Below are positions 11,161 to 21,098 of a stretch of 64,000 nucleotides of DNA, one piece after another (the first letter of the stretch is position 1; each line of letters starts with the position of its first letter). Both the position numbers and the translations under genes were made by a program. This stretch comes from Chamaecrista fasciculata (lineage: Eukaryota > Streptophyta > Magnoliopsida > Fabales > Fabaceae): the NCBI GenBank assembly GCA_003254925.1, contig QANZ01017774.1:1-64000 (forward strand), in the 5' to 3' direction. Under the pieces are notes generated by a model that did not search any database, was not told where the DNA came from, and worked only from the letters and a program-made list of their open reading frames with translations.

Positions 11161-12807
11161 TTCATAGTTATATAATTATAAATATATATAACAGATCAAC
11201 CTTGTTCTTTATATAATTAGTAAACTAATTAGTGAACAAGGAGACGTTTAGAGTTGACACTTGATACTTAGTGGTGTATTTTATGATGTATACAGCAGTG
11301 GCTTTGAATTTGTTATCATATATATTTTCCTTATCTAGCTATATGAGTCTTTATCTCAATTAATTTAGATTTAAGGATCACATAAATTAATTTTGTGTAA
11401 ATTTATTAATTTCAAGTAAACACTGTAATATCAACGTCATAGCACCCGATTGAATCTAAATTCGTGAGAAAGTATTTAAGTCATGAAGAAAATTTGAGAT
11501 ATATCATTAAACTTAACTCTTTTTTTTATTTTACTTGAGGTTCTTGTATTGATTTCAATTTTCAAGTTTCACATCGATGGGATATAAGTGTGTGTATTTA
11601 AGTAGGTTATATAAGAACAAGAGTTAACATTTGCTTCGGATGTTTTGTCTACTCCCGTCTTTAAAAAAGAAAATATAATAGATTAATAGGTTTTAATCCC
11701 ATTGATAGATCATATAAGGTGGATGTTAATTGTGTGGTGAGAGATAAATAAAGTAGCATGTAAGGTATGGTAAGAAATAAATGGTTAAATTACATTTGGG
11801 ATTCTTGAATTATTAGTTAGATTCAAAATATCTTTTAAGTTTTTAAAATTAATAGATAGATTTTTGAACTATTAACTTCTATCATTTAATGTTATTTTGT
11901 CAATCATTTATCTAACTATTATTACTTTGTGTAATACAAAATAAGATTATTTAAAAATATTAAGTAATCGAACTTAAAAATTTAGATATTAACATTATTA
12001 ACTTAAAAAAATTGAAGGCCTCAAATGATTGGACATTGAAGACTAAAAAATTAATCTTTCAACTTTTAAATTTCAATTCCACATCAAACTTTAAAATCTT
12101 AAATACATCTCAAACTAATTAAATTTGGAAACTTTGTTTTGGACAAGACAAGTTAACCAGAATGATTATAAAATTAGAGAGGGCTAATATTGGAAAAATG
12201 AATAATTTAGAAATATAAAAAAGAAAAAAAAAAGACAGCAAACATGGTGGGGGAAAGATTAAATTATTCGAGGCTCCAACTTCTATAAGTGTCGGTGGAG
12301 GCAAGTCTGAGCGATCTGTCGGTAATACTAATTAGCAATTACAAATGTTTGTTTCTTGCCCAAAAAAAAAAAAAGAAAAAGAAATGTTTTTTTTTTTAGT
12401 ACAACGAGAAATGTTTGTTTAGTTTCACCCTTGGACCACACCTTCTCTAACCACCTTTCTAGATATTTTGTAACTTTTTATCATTATGGAATGAATCTTT
12501 CTAATAAGTGCTTTCTTTCCTTTATTTGAAATTTTAATTACTGCACAATCTTTTTTAAAAAAGAATTAGAAGTAATTAACTAAAGACGCTCTAAAATTTT
12601 AATTTCATGTAAAAATATAATTTTGTTAAATTTTTTATTCAACAAAATTTTGTTTTAATAATTTATTATTATTATTATATTTTTCATTGATTCAAACTTA
12701 AATTTGATTATTTTTGTAGTTAATATTAGAAATATATTTTAAGAGTTCTAAGTTCTAACTTCTAACAAGTCAATTACAAGACCAATTCCTAGCTATAATG
12801 ATTTTTT
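11161..12807. other. Intergenic, AT-rich
   Basis: The segment is mostly AT-rich and looks like decayed transposon sequence around 11780-12120. At 12236-12300 it carries 'ggggaaagatt...cggtgga', which aligns with 17582-17640 upstream of the second COBRA-like copy and so marks duplicated promoter-distal sequence. No gene. Confidence 0.45.
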
Positions 12808-13043
12808 AGTAAACTAATAATTTGATCCTTGAAGATCACCGAACTGACAACTCAGTCTTTGAAAGATTAAAAGGTACAATTTAGTTCCTAAAAAATTAAA
12901 ATGGTATACTATTTAGTCCATAAAAAGGACTAATTAATTAGTATATCATTTTAATCTTTCAAGGACTAAATTGTATATTTCAATCTTCCAGGGATCGAGT
13001 TGTCAATTCAATGATCTTTCAAGGACCAAATTACTAGTTTACT
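12808..13043. repeat. Foldback (MITE-like) element
   Basis: AGTAAACTAATAATTTGATCC at the left is matched by the inverse of GGACCAAATTACTAGTTTACT at the right. The arms run about 110 bp each and meet near 12925, so the whole 236 bp forms an imperfect hairpin. I could not read a clear target duplication. Confidence 0.65.
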
Positions 13044-14032
13044 CATGATTTTTTTTTTTCCAACAAAGCCTGTTATAAATGCATTATTTAATGTTGGAAA
13101 CACACTTTAACTTTATATGAGTCAAAAACTGCACACAAATGGGAGTCAAAAGATATTGGGATTAATTGGCGTGTGCTTTATTTATTTTTTATAATTACCA
13201 AGTATCTTTCATCTATTTATTTCATGACTTAATCAATGACTAATATTTATTGAGGAAAAATTATATTTTAGTTTTTTTATGGATAATTAAAGCGACTTAC
13301 AATTTAATCATTAAAAATTATTGTCCTCAAATTANAATATACTTTTTCTCTATGTATTCTCAAAATATCTAAGGAGGATAAAACTATTTTAACAAAGTAT
13401 TTCCCATAAAAGTTATAACTTAAACTCAGTATCTTCTTATTTATAAAGATCACAAGACTCATTCCTTTAATAAAATAATTATTCATTACTTAAACTTATG
13501 ATGCATGTGATAAATTTTATTATATAAAAGATACAAAAGCTAAATACACAGATATTCAGAAGATAGTCATTCTAAAAGATGCATGTATTTAATTAGCCCA
13601 CATTATTTATTAATCTTCGCTATAGTGGGGGCCTAATTCTTCATTGCACGACATGGTTGTCATTTGTGAAGAAAGTTGTCACTTAAGATAAATTGTTTTC
13701 CAACTCAGTAAAGAATCAATTTATAACTTCTAAGGTCGTGAGTTTGAATCTCACTGTTGATGTGAGGATTTTGTTAGTAGGCGATCTGTAAGTACCTCTG
13801 TAAGCTCTCCTAGAATTTAGAAACATGTCCTGACCTTGATGAGCCCTCGGAACCCAATTGACCTAAACTTTTTTATACCAACAAAGATAAATTGCTTTAT
13901 GAATTACTTTAGGTTAATTTGCGTAAGATTTTTTAAAACTTACACGTGAAATATTTAATTATAAAAACTAATAAAAACTCTCCATTTTTTCTGTAGTCTG
14001 CACAACAAATTCTACCTAATAAGCTTATACTA
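13044..14032. other. Intergenic, with a possible SINE-like stretch
   Basis: The region is AT-rich with one ambiguous base at 13335. At 13690-13875 it contains 'ggtcgtgagtttgaatctcac', which resembles a tRNA-type B box, followed by 'ctctgtaagctctcctag'. This could be a degenerate SINE, but no A box or end repeat is clear. The first exons of the duplicated CstF-50 gene should map here and are not visible. Confidence 0.3.
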
Positions 14033-15535
14033 TATAATTTTAAGAATTTAACGTGTTAATACATTTATCTCTACACTTGTGTACGTGTTTGTGTACTTCA
14101 TAGACTATTGTACGTGTTTGTGTACTTCTTAGATGGAGAGGAACAATTGCTACTGGCTCATTACTTTCCGAGGAATTAGTTTCTTATTTGTTTTCATTTT
14201 ATTATGAAATTTCTTAATAATTTGGTGGGGAAGCATTTTATGCCCTTAGTAAATCCCTTTTCAATTTTAGCTATACCTGGTTGACTACTCCTGCCTTCTA
14301 TGGAGAAAGCAAGTTTTAGTATAATTTTCTCGCCGTAGAATATTGAGGGATGATTGACATTTGATTCCTTAGGTATTATGGAGGGTTATTGCTTTGACTA
14401 TTTATGATCTTTTTCTTAAAAAAAAATGGCTTAAGTGCAATTTTGGTCCCCTAGCTTTCGCAAAGGTCTCAATTTGGTCCCCTAACTTTTTTTTTGCAAT
14501 TTTGGTCCCCTAACTTTTTTTGGTTGCAATTTTGGTCCCCTAACTTTCATAAAGGTCTCAATTTGGTCCCCTAACTTTTTTTGTTGCAATTTTGGTCCCC
14601 TAACTTTTGAAAGCGTCTCACTGTTGGTCCCAAGTGCACTTTTTCCATTCATTATCTGCCGTTAGTGCCGATCTAAAGGCTGAGTTGGTTGATGACGTGA
14701 TAAATATGAGTGAAGTGGATTAAAAAAGGACCATTTTGCGGAGACGTTTTCATGACTTGGAAGTGCACTTTGGACTAATAGTGAGACGTTTTCAAGAGTT
14801 AAGGGACCAAAATTGCAACAAAAAAAGTTAGGGGACCAAATTGAGACCTTTGCAAAAGTTAGGGGACCAAAATTGCACTTAAGCCGAAAAAAATTGTTCT
14901 CCTAATGACCTAAACATGTTAAATTAAAGAACAGTAATGGAGATAACTGTTTCTGTATGTGAGTTTGTATTAGTTTAGCTTTGTCATTTTATTCTTTTAT
15001 TCATCGACTTCTGTTTTATAGTATAGCATGTCCATCAATTCAATCGACTTTTTATTAGTCTTGAATTTGCTTTGCCCTTGCTAGGGCCTAGGTGTCACTT
15101 TCTTTTTTAAAAAAAATCTTTTTTTGCTATTCTGGTACAATTAGAAATGTCGATTTAATGAACTCATAATCAAATTTACCGTCAAAATTATGAAGAATTC
15201 TTTCATGTTGGTTTATAATTGTTATCAAACTTAATTTGACCTACATAATTTCAATCTCATTCCATGTCACATTTGTCACAATCTTTTGAAGTTCCATCAC
15301 TTAATGTAATGTAGCAACTAGGCTAGCATGTAGATATATAGACTTTAAAGATAAAATGAGATTGCTAATAACTGAGTTATTTTTATTTCTATATCAGTGT
15401 TGTGCTGGATACAAATTAAAAGGCTCATCAAAGAGCTTCCCGAAGCATGAGATATGGAAGGAATCTGCATCACCATTTCAAGGCATCATTCCAGCCATAC
15501 ATTACAGGCTAGCTATCTTGGACTGATTAGCTAGA
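14033..15535 (+). pseudogene. CstF-50 gene fragment (intron 3 to exon 5 edge)
   Basis: This stretch aligns collinearly with 22071-23030 inside the intact CstF-50 gene: 'gaggaattagtttcttatttg', 'tttggtggggaagcatttt', 'tatacctggttgactac' and the exon-4 block 'aaaggctcatcaaagagcttcc'. Exon 4 is damaged: an extra 'aaatt' follows 'ggatac', and the bases coding ..TRHLSEHK are deleted. The copy ends at the acceptor side of exon 5 ('ttggactgatt...ctagaatat'), where it fuses to COBRA-like exon 4. It also carries a foldback element (14428-14885) and a 29-bp tandem repeat (14080-14136) absent from the intact locus. It cannot encode a protein. Together with the truncated COBRA-like copy it marks the inner edge of a tandem duplication. 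Confidence 0.85.
14428..14885. mobile_element. Mutator-like foldback element, 'GGCTTAAGTGCA' family
   Basis: The termini are GGCTTAAGTGCAATTTTGG and the inverse CCAAAATTGCACTTAAGCC. Flanking 9-mers AAAAAAAAT (14419-14427) and GAAAAAAAT (14886-14894) match at 8 of 9. The arms consist of reiterated 'ggtcccctaacttt' blocks, and the core 'ccattatctgccgttagtgccgatct' is shared with the element at 30364. It inserted into the CstF-50 fragment after the duplication, since the intact gene lacks it. Confidence 0.8.
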
Positions 15536-17366
15536 ATATTTGCAGGTAACATTCCAGGTCACTGCAAAACAAAAAGATGCAGATTAGGTTAAACAGAAAC
15601 TAATACCCATTTACTCAATTTCTCATTATCAGAATTCTTCTAAATAATTTCATAAGCGCCTTGTTTAGAAGACTTATGTAGTTATGTAGAAGTAAAATTC
15701 CAAGTCCAAGCCTTTTTGCAACTTACTCAATGCATGAGTGGTTCTCCTTTTGTCATTAGTGACAAACTTGGTTGGTTTCACAATCTTTGCAGGGCCACAA
15801 GTGTATCCAAGTCCAGGAGCTAGGAGCGTAAAATTCTTGGGCAACTTGACAGTTTTTTCGGTTGTTCCGGCTAGACCGACGATGAGCTGGAATGAGCTAA
15901 GAGCCCATGGGTTCAATACTCCACCTTTGCAGCAATTTGCAATCTGCTGATTGTAAGGTGTTCCAGGGAGAAGATCCACAACAGTTGGATCCCTCTTACA
16001 GCAATGAGGAATGTTTGGTTTGAACTTAGAGCAATCGCCTTGATATGTGGTTTGTCCTCCCATCATGCTCCAAATCACTTCCTTTTTAGCCCATCTCCAA
16101 CTTAATGTCCACCCGGGTGCCTCAATGTGCCGATTCTTCTGGAAGTTGTACATTGTTACAACTGCCTGCACAGAACAAACAAGAACAATTCAATATTGTT
16201 ACAACTGTCAGCTCAAAATCAACAAGAAGAATTCAATACATAGGAAAGAGTAATTAAAAGACAGATGAAAAACAATTGTTTGCTACTTTGATATTTAGTG
16301 CTATGTTTTTGTTGAAGCCTCATATTTCTTAGTTAAAGGGTCTTTTAACTTTATATATATATATTGGGGCAACTCTCTCATTTTGAGAGTTCTTTTAGGG
16401 TGAGTTAGGCCTTTATACGTGGTATAAAAGCTTGATTTGGACATGTAAGATGAATGAACCTTATTGTAAGCTGCCCTGAGGATAATCCGTTGGCTTCAGT
16501 GCTTCACGCTCCTATATCAGGTGTGAGGGAGGCGTGATGAAGTCTCACATTGCTTAATTAAAGGATTTTCTAACTCTATATATATACTGGAACAACCCTC
16601 TCTTTTTGAGAGTCTTTTGGGGTGGGTTAGGCCTATATTTTTACAATTTTTTATTGTTTCATTGCAAGGGCAATTAACCTACATGTCCAGAATTACATAC
16701 TTCATAGTGTTTTTCATAGCAGTTGATATGTGATAATGAGAAAGTAATTATTAGTTACTATTGTCAAGGACCGTTTCATTGTAAAAAGAAATATCTCGTA
16801 ACACTTACAACATAGCCATCTGGAGTCCAGTTTATGACATCCCATTTGATTGTAATGTTTCCAGTTGGATCAAGTGCATCATAGGCTTCTGTATGAACAG
16901 GCAGGACAAAAAAAAAACCATACTTAAAATCTTAAATATCCAGAAAAGGAAAATAAAAGAGAAAGGAAATTCAGTTCAATCCGTAATCATCTTCAATAAG
17001 AACGTAACGTCATTCTGTTTCTCGCAAAATTCAACTAGTCCAAATCTCTACATGATGACTCGATGTCTTATAAATTACCAAGTTAGAATCAGATTGGAGA
17101 GAAAACAATCGCAATACCACGTAAATCTCACAGAAACCAAAACTCCTTCAAATTTCACCGCAGGACAGAATAACATCCCGAATTGGAGAAATGGAGATAG
17201 ATTTGAATCAGAACCAAGTAAGAGTAAGTAAAGCAAGAGAACACTTGAAAGAACAAAAAAAACAAGTACCTGTGGAAGTGAATGTGGAGCAAGAGAAGAT
17301 GAATGCGAGTAAAAGCGCCAAGAAGGCAGAACGGGAGGCAACGGATCCATTAAGCAACAGTCCCAT
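15527..17366 (-). CDS. Truncated COBRA-like paralogue
   Basis: This tandem copy of the COBRA-like gene keeps exon 1 (17366-17270), exon 2 (16888-16809), exon 3 (16165-15727) and only the first 35 nt of exon 4 (15561-15527). Reading continues MTWNVTCKYSS and stops at a TAA supplied by the fused CstF-50 sequence. All phases are kept, so a protein of about 216 residues is possible: signal peptide, COBRA N-terminal region, no CCVS region and no GPI tail. Exon 3 has an in-frame loss of 6 residues (WAQDPATAISSF becomes WALSSF). The paralogue identity is high, with introns alignable as well. It may be a short secreted protein, comparable to the short Arabidopsis COBL5, or a decaying pseudogene. The frame is open throughout, which argues mildly for function or recent origin. 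Confidence 0.75.
16310..16645 (+). mobile_element. TRIM-type LTR element in COBRA-like intron 2
   Basis: Two direct repeats of about 105 bp (starting TGTTGAAG at 16310 and TGATGAAG at 16535, each ending ..GTTAGGCC..) enclose about 115 bp. TGGTATAAAAGC just inside the first repeat resembles the initiator-Met tRNA primer-binding site TGGTATCAGAGC, and GTGAGGGAGGCG before the second fits a polypurine tract. Flanks GTTTT/ATTTT (4 of 5) fit a 5-bp target duplication. The same intron of the intact paralogue (about 10040) lacks the insert. Too small to code for proteins; same family as 32731-33049. Confidence 0.75.
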
Positions 17367-18812
17367 AGCCTCGATTTTTGCGTGCGGATTCGTTCAGAGC
17401 ACAAGCTGTGAATGAATGAATCATCAGCGTTGTATTACTTGTGTATATATAAGCATTAGAGAAAATGTGAAAGAGAGTGGAGTCTTCCCAAAGTCAAATT
17501 TGGACAATGATATGAAAAGCTCCGAATCACACATTTTTTCCTCTCATCTTATCTTACATGTTTTTCAAAGTTCAAACATCGTGGGGAAGGACTTCAATTA
17601 TTTATTCCAGACTCCAATTTCTACAAGTGTCGGTGTAAGGGAATGAGGATTTTCTTTTTCTTTTTCTTTGTTTTTTTGCCCAAAGAAAATCCTCATATTT
17701 TGGAGCATTGATTCATTACCATCGGGAGTGGAAAATTAAAACCCTCACAGTATCGAGATGTACGCAGTTTTACTCTTGCTTGGGTCACTACGCAACAACT
17801 TTACCATCGCGCTAAGGTCCTTTTATATAAAAATTTGAGTACGAGAGTAATATTATATTAATTTAGTTATTAACGTTACAAAAATTTCATAAAAGGAATA
17901 ATATTGAAAGTATATAGTTTAATATATGTGAATTAACAATAATAATGTTTGGAATGCTAAAACATATTTTTTTTCATTTATTATGGTATCCACTAATAAA
18001 GCTACGAAATAGAGATGAATTCAACAATAGTGGAACACGACGTATCTACAAGAAGAGATAGCGGTGTTCGGCTACCGTTACCATTCTAATGTCTAAGTCA
18101 AAGTCACTAATAGGTACAAAAGAGAAAGTGTAACCTAAGAAAAATTGAGAGTAGAATGAAGTGTTTACTTTAAAAGTGACAAAAATTACCTTATTTATAG
18201 TCTATGAAAATGCTCAAAAACGGTCAACATTGGAAGCCAAGTAGGCGAGGTTGTTATTATGGTTGAGATGCTTGGGAAATAATCCATTCATTTAGGCAGT
18301 TAGGGAGATACCATATCATCCACTTTTAGGAATAGTGACTGATGTCTTTGTCGCGGGTCTTCAACTTTAAGAGAACAAAAATTCTTTTATCAAAAGTATT
18401 TATATTAGCTTTAAGTGATTACTAACGACAAAGACATTAGTCAATGTTCCTAATAGTAGTTAGAGAAAGAAATGAGGTTAAATAATACTCTAAAGTTAAT
18501 AAAATTTTTTTAACCAAAATCACTTTTAGAGTACTATTTGATCTGGTTTGCCAACGGTCTTAACTGGATAGAGAAAGAACTTGTCAAAAGTAATTTGTAG
18601 TTTCGATTTCGTTGCATTCGAACTAGAAATAAGAGAGATATGACCAAATTCATGAAACAAACAATCCATTTTTTGATTCAATTTAACCTCGTTTGCTAAT
18701 GACTCCAACTGGACAAAAAAAAGAACCCATCAAATTTAATTTGTAACTCTGATTTAATCACATTTAGGTTTGAAATAAAAAAAAATATGACCATATTCAA
18801 TAATTAGTGAGC
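17367..18812. other. Upstream region of the truncated COBRA-like copy
   Basis: The first 280 bp align with the promoter side of the intact COBRA-like gene, including a TATATATA stretch near 17445. From about 18470 to 18812 lies an incomplete copy of the transposon family seen at 45042 and 57499 ('gagatatgaccaaattcatgaaac'), cut by the hAT-like element that follows. No gene. Confidence 0.5.
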
Positions 18813-19270
18813 TAGGGGTGAGCAAAACCAATCCCATCTAATTCTAACCGATCCGAACCAATCCAAACTGGCGAAAACTGTTTGGATGGTTAAAACCAAT
18901 CAAGTTTTGTTCGGTTTATTTTACAAATTGATGGTCAAGCTAACCATCCAATAAAACTGAGCCTATATACTTTTATATATAAAAGGCCAAATAGGTCCCT
19001 CAGTTATGCTCCTTGTTCCAAATAGGTCCCTCAGTTATTTTTTGTTCCATATTGGTCCCCCAGTTATGCAAAACTTGAAAAAGTTGGTCCCTCTAACGTT
19101 TTCCATCCATTTTTCCGTTAAAAAAAGAGGAAAAATAAACTTTCATCCCCAAAAGTTTTATTTTCTTATATTAAGGTCCTTTTCTTTTTATAATAGGATC
19201 AAAACGTAAGAAAATAAAGTAAATTAAGATTTTAAGTGAATTTAACCAAAAAGTACAAAAAATCTCTCCA

Positions 19271-19272
<2 letters not shown>

Positions 19273-19322
<50 letters not shown>
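19273..19322. repeat. (TC)25 microsatellite
   Basis: An uninterrupted TC dinucleotide run lies at the inner edge of the left terminal repeat of the Pack-MULE-like element. A shorter (GA)n at about 20084-20106 sits at the mirror position, so the repeat was part of the inverted arms and its length has since diverged. Confidence 0.9.
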
Positions 19323-19326
<4 letters not shown>

Positions 19327-19383
19327 TCCCTCCTCCGCCATTGATTGATTCACGCCAAGAAGAAGAAGAAAAAGAAGATGGAT

Positions 19384-19565
19384 CTGACGGAGGTTTAACA
19401 CGGCGATTGGATCTCCGACATCATTCCTTCACTTCTCCTAAAGACGCTGCTCGATCATCCCTCGTTTCTCCCACTTTCAAACAAGCCGTCGATTCTGATG
19501 CCGCCTGGCGACGATTCCTCCCCTCCGATTTCACATCCTCGCTAATTGCTCAGATCCAAACCTAA
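19384..19565 (+). pseudogene. Captured F-box/PP2-B gene piece
   Basis: The frame reads FTSPKDAARSSLVSPTFKQA followed by VDSDAAWRRFLPSDF. This is the characteristic end of the F-box and its following segment in plant F-box proteins of the phloem-protein-2 B group, SCF ubiquitin-ligase adaptors. The bases just upstream spell ISDII in another frame, so a 1-nt deletion separates it from the rest of the F-box. There is no start, no Skp1-binding N-terminus and no PP2 lectin domain. It is a fragment inside a transposon and cannot make a functional protein. Confidence 0.75.
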
Positions 19566-19572
19566 ACCTAAA

Positions 19573-19905
19573 CCTAATTTCCCGAAGGGACGAACGATGA
19601 GAGGGAATCCGATTTTGTTTGTGGCGGAATCGTGAGTTCTTGGGAAAACGATTTCGTTGATGTGGAGTTTTTCGGGATTGAGCTCCGACATCCAATTTTT
19701 CCGGTTAGATGGCTGGAAATCGGCGCCGGGGAAGTCTTCGCCGGAGCTTTTGAGGTCGACGAGGTTCTTTTTTTGGACTCGGAGGTCTATGTTTTGGTAG
19801 TGATTTGGATCGGAGAAGATGAAGGGGTCGGAAATTTCGAAGGGTTTAGGGAATCAAGAGGAGAAGGCTAGTTTGGATCCATGGAAAATCAAAGATAGAA
19901 AGAAT
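19573..19905 (-). pseudogene. Captured PI-PLC X-domain gene piece
   Basis: On the minus strand the frame reads ..EDFPGADFQPSNRKNWMSEL, then NPEKLHINEIVFPRTHDSAT and NKIGFPLIVRPFGKL. The RKNWMSxLNPEK and THDSATNKIG motifs are typical of plant PI-PLC X-domain-containing proteins; the His of THDSAT belongs to the catalytic X box. About 180 bp upstream (to about 20080) looks like a pyrimidine-rich 5' UTR, with an ATG at about 19883 out of frame with the domain. An in-frame stop lies just before the domain start and the rest of the X domain is missing, so it is a non-functional captured fragment. Confidence 0.78.
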
Positions 19906-21062
19906 GGAAACAGAGGAATGAGAACTATGAATGAATTGATGAAGATAAGAACACAGAGATGGGTGAATTGAACTGATTGAATATTGTGAAGAGTGTGATG
20001 TGATGAAATAAATGGAAAGGAGGAGGAAGTAGGAAGATTCGGAGAAGAAGAGGGTGGGACTGAAAATTGGGAAGTTCGATGTATGAGAGAGAGAGAGAGA
20101 GAGAGAACTGGAGAGATTTTTTATATTTTTTTGGGTAAATTCACTTAAAATCTTAATTTACTTTATTTTCTTACGTTTTGATCCTATTATAAAAAGAAAA
20201 AGACATTAATATAAGAAAATAAAACTTTTGGGGATGAAAGTTTATTTTTCCTCTTTTTTTAACGGAAAAATGGATGGAAAACGTTAGAGGGACCAACTTT
20301 TTCAAGTTTTGCATAACTGGGGAACCAATATGGAACAAAAAATAACTGGGGGACCTATTTGGAACAAGGAGCATAACTGGGAGACCAAAATAGGACTTTG
20401 GCCTATATAAAATACGTCTATAAATAAAATACTTCTATATATAAAATGAACTTATCCATCAATCTCATTCATTTAGCCACTAATTAAACCTTTAATTATC
20501 ATGTTTTTAAGTTTTATGTCATGTTGTTTGCTAGTGTTTCAATTTTATTTTAGTGTTTTATAAGTACTATGAAATTATGAATTTATAATAGGTTTTATTA
20601 TGAAATTATGAATATTATGAATTTTTATATTTAAAGAAATCTCATATATATATATACATGCATAATTGCATATACTTGGAAACATATAAATGTCTATATA
20701 TATTATAATTTGTATGAAATTATAATGTTAGGAAATTGATTTTTTTTAAAAAAAAAGTATACACAAAAATCGACCAACCAAATCAAATCAAAGTCAAACT
20801 GACCATAATCGGTTTGGTTTGATTCATATGTCTAGAATTTTTTGGATGAGTTAAAGTTTGACCATTTAATTACATCAATTTAATTAAAAAAATTGAACAA
20901 GCCGAACCCAACTAAACCGACGCTCACCCCTAGTAAGCAAGGATGAAAAAACTATGTAAATTATGAATATTGATGAAAAGCCTCTAATTCTTCATTTTAT
21001 GTAAAAAAAAAATCTCTACTCTACCAAAAAAATATTAAAAACAAAATGTTGCGGTTAAGCAA

Positions 21063-21098
21063 ATGGAGTGGATTCTAGGGTTTAAGCCTTCGGGGTAG
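21063..21098 (+). promoter_or_regulatory. Possible uORF before CstF-50
   Basis: An ATG at 21063 opens a frame of 11 codons (MEWILGFKPSG) ending TAG at 21096-21098, 27 bp before the CstF-50 start codon. If transcription begins upstream of it, it could reduce translation of the main frame. The transcription start is not known; the only unique sequence between the hAT-like element and the coding start is 195 bp. Confidence 0.35.

Larger units (their letters stand above)
18985..20403. mobile_element. Pack-MULE-like element with two captured gene pieces
   Basis: The element is 1419 bp, flanked by the perfect 9-bp direct repeat TATATAAAA (18976-18984 and 20404-20412). Terminal inverted repeats of about 320 bp begin GGCCAAA and share blocks such as 'cagttatgctccttgttcc' and 'aacgttttccatccattt'; they run into a (CT)n tract on the left and (GA)n on the right. 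The GC-richer interior (19330-20080) is not transposon sequence. It holds a piece of an F-box/PP2-B-type gene on the plus strand and a piece of a PI-PLC X-domain gene with apparent 5' UTR on the minus strand. Long TIRs, a 9-bp duplication, no transposase and host gene pieces define a Pack-MULE. Confidence 0.85.
18813..20930. mobile_element. hAT-like element interrupted by a Pack-MULE
   Basis: The termini are TAGGGGTGAGC on the left and GCTCACCCC on the right. The flanks TAGTGAGC (18805-18812) and TAGTAAGC (20931-20938) match at 7 of 8, as for a hAT 8-bp duplication. Subterminal parts carry 'accgatccgaaccaatcc' and 'aatcggtttggtttg' motifs. No transposase remains: about two thirds of its length is the nested element at 18985-20403. 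Its right end lies 195 bp before the CstF-50 start codon. Confidence 0.7.

Noticed and set aside
13690-13875. SINE
   Set aside because: Only a B-box-like stretch is visible, without A box, tail or target duplication, so I left it as a possibility in the spacer entry.
19632-19871. 79-codon plus-strand frame inside the Pack-MULE
   Set aside because: The minus strand encodes a PI-PLC X-domain piece here; the plus frame is its antisense.
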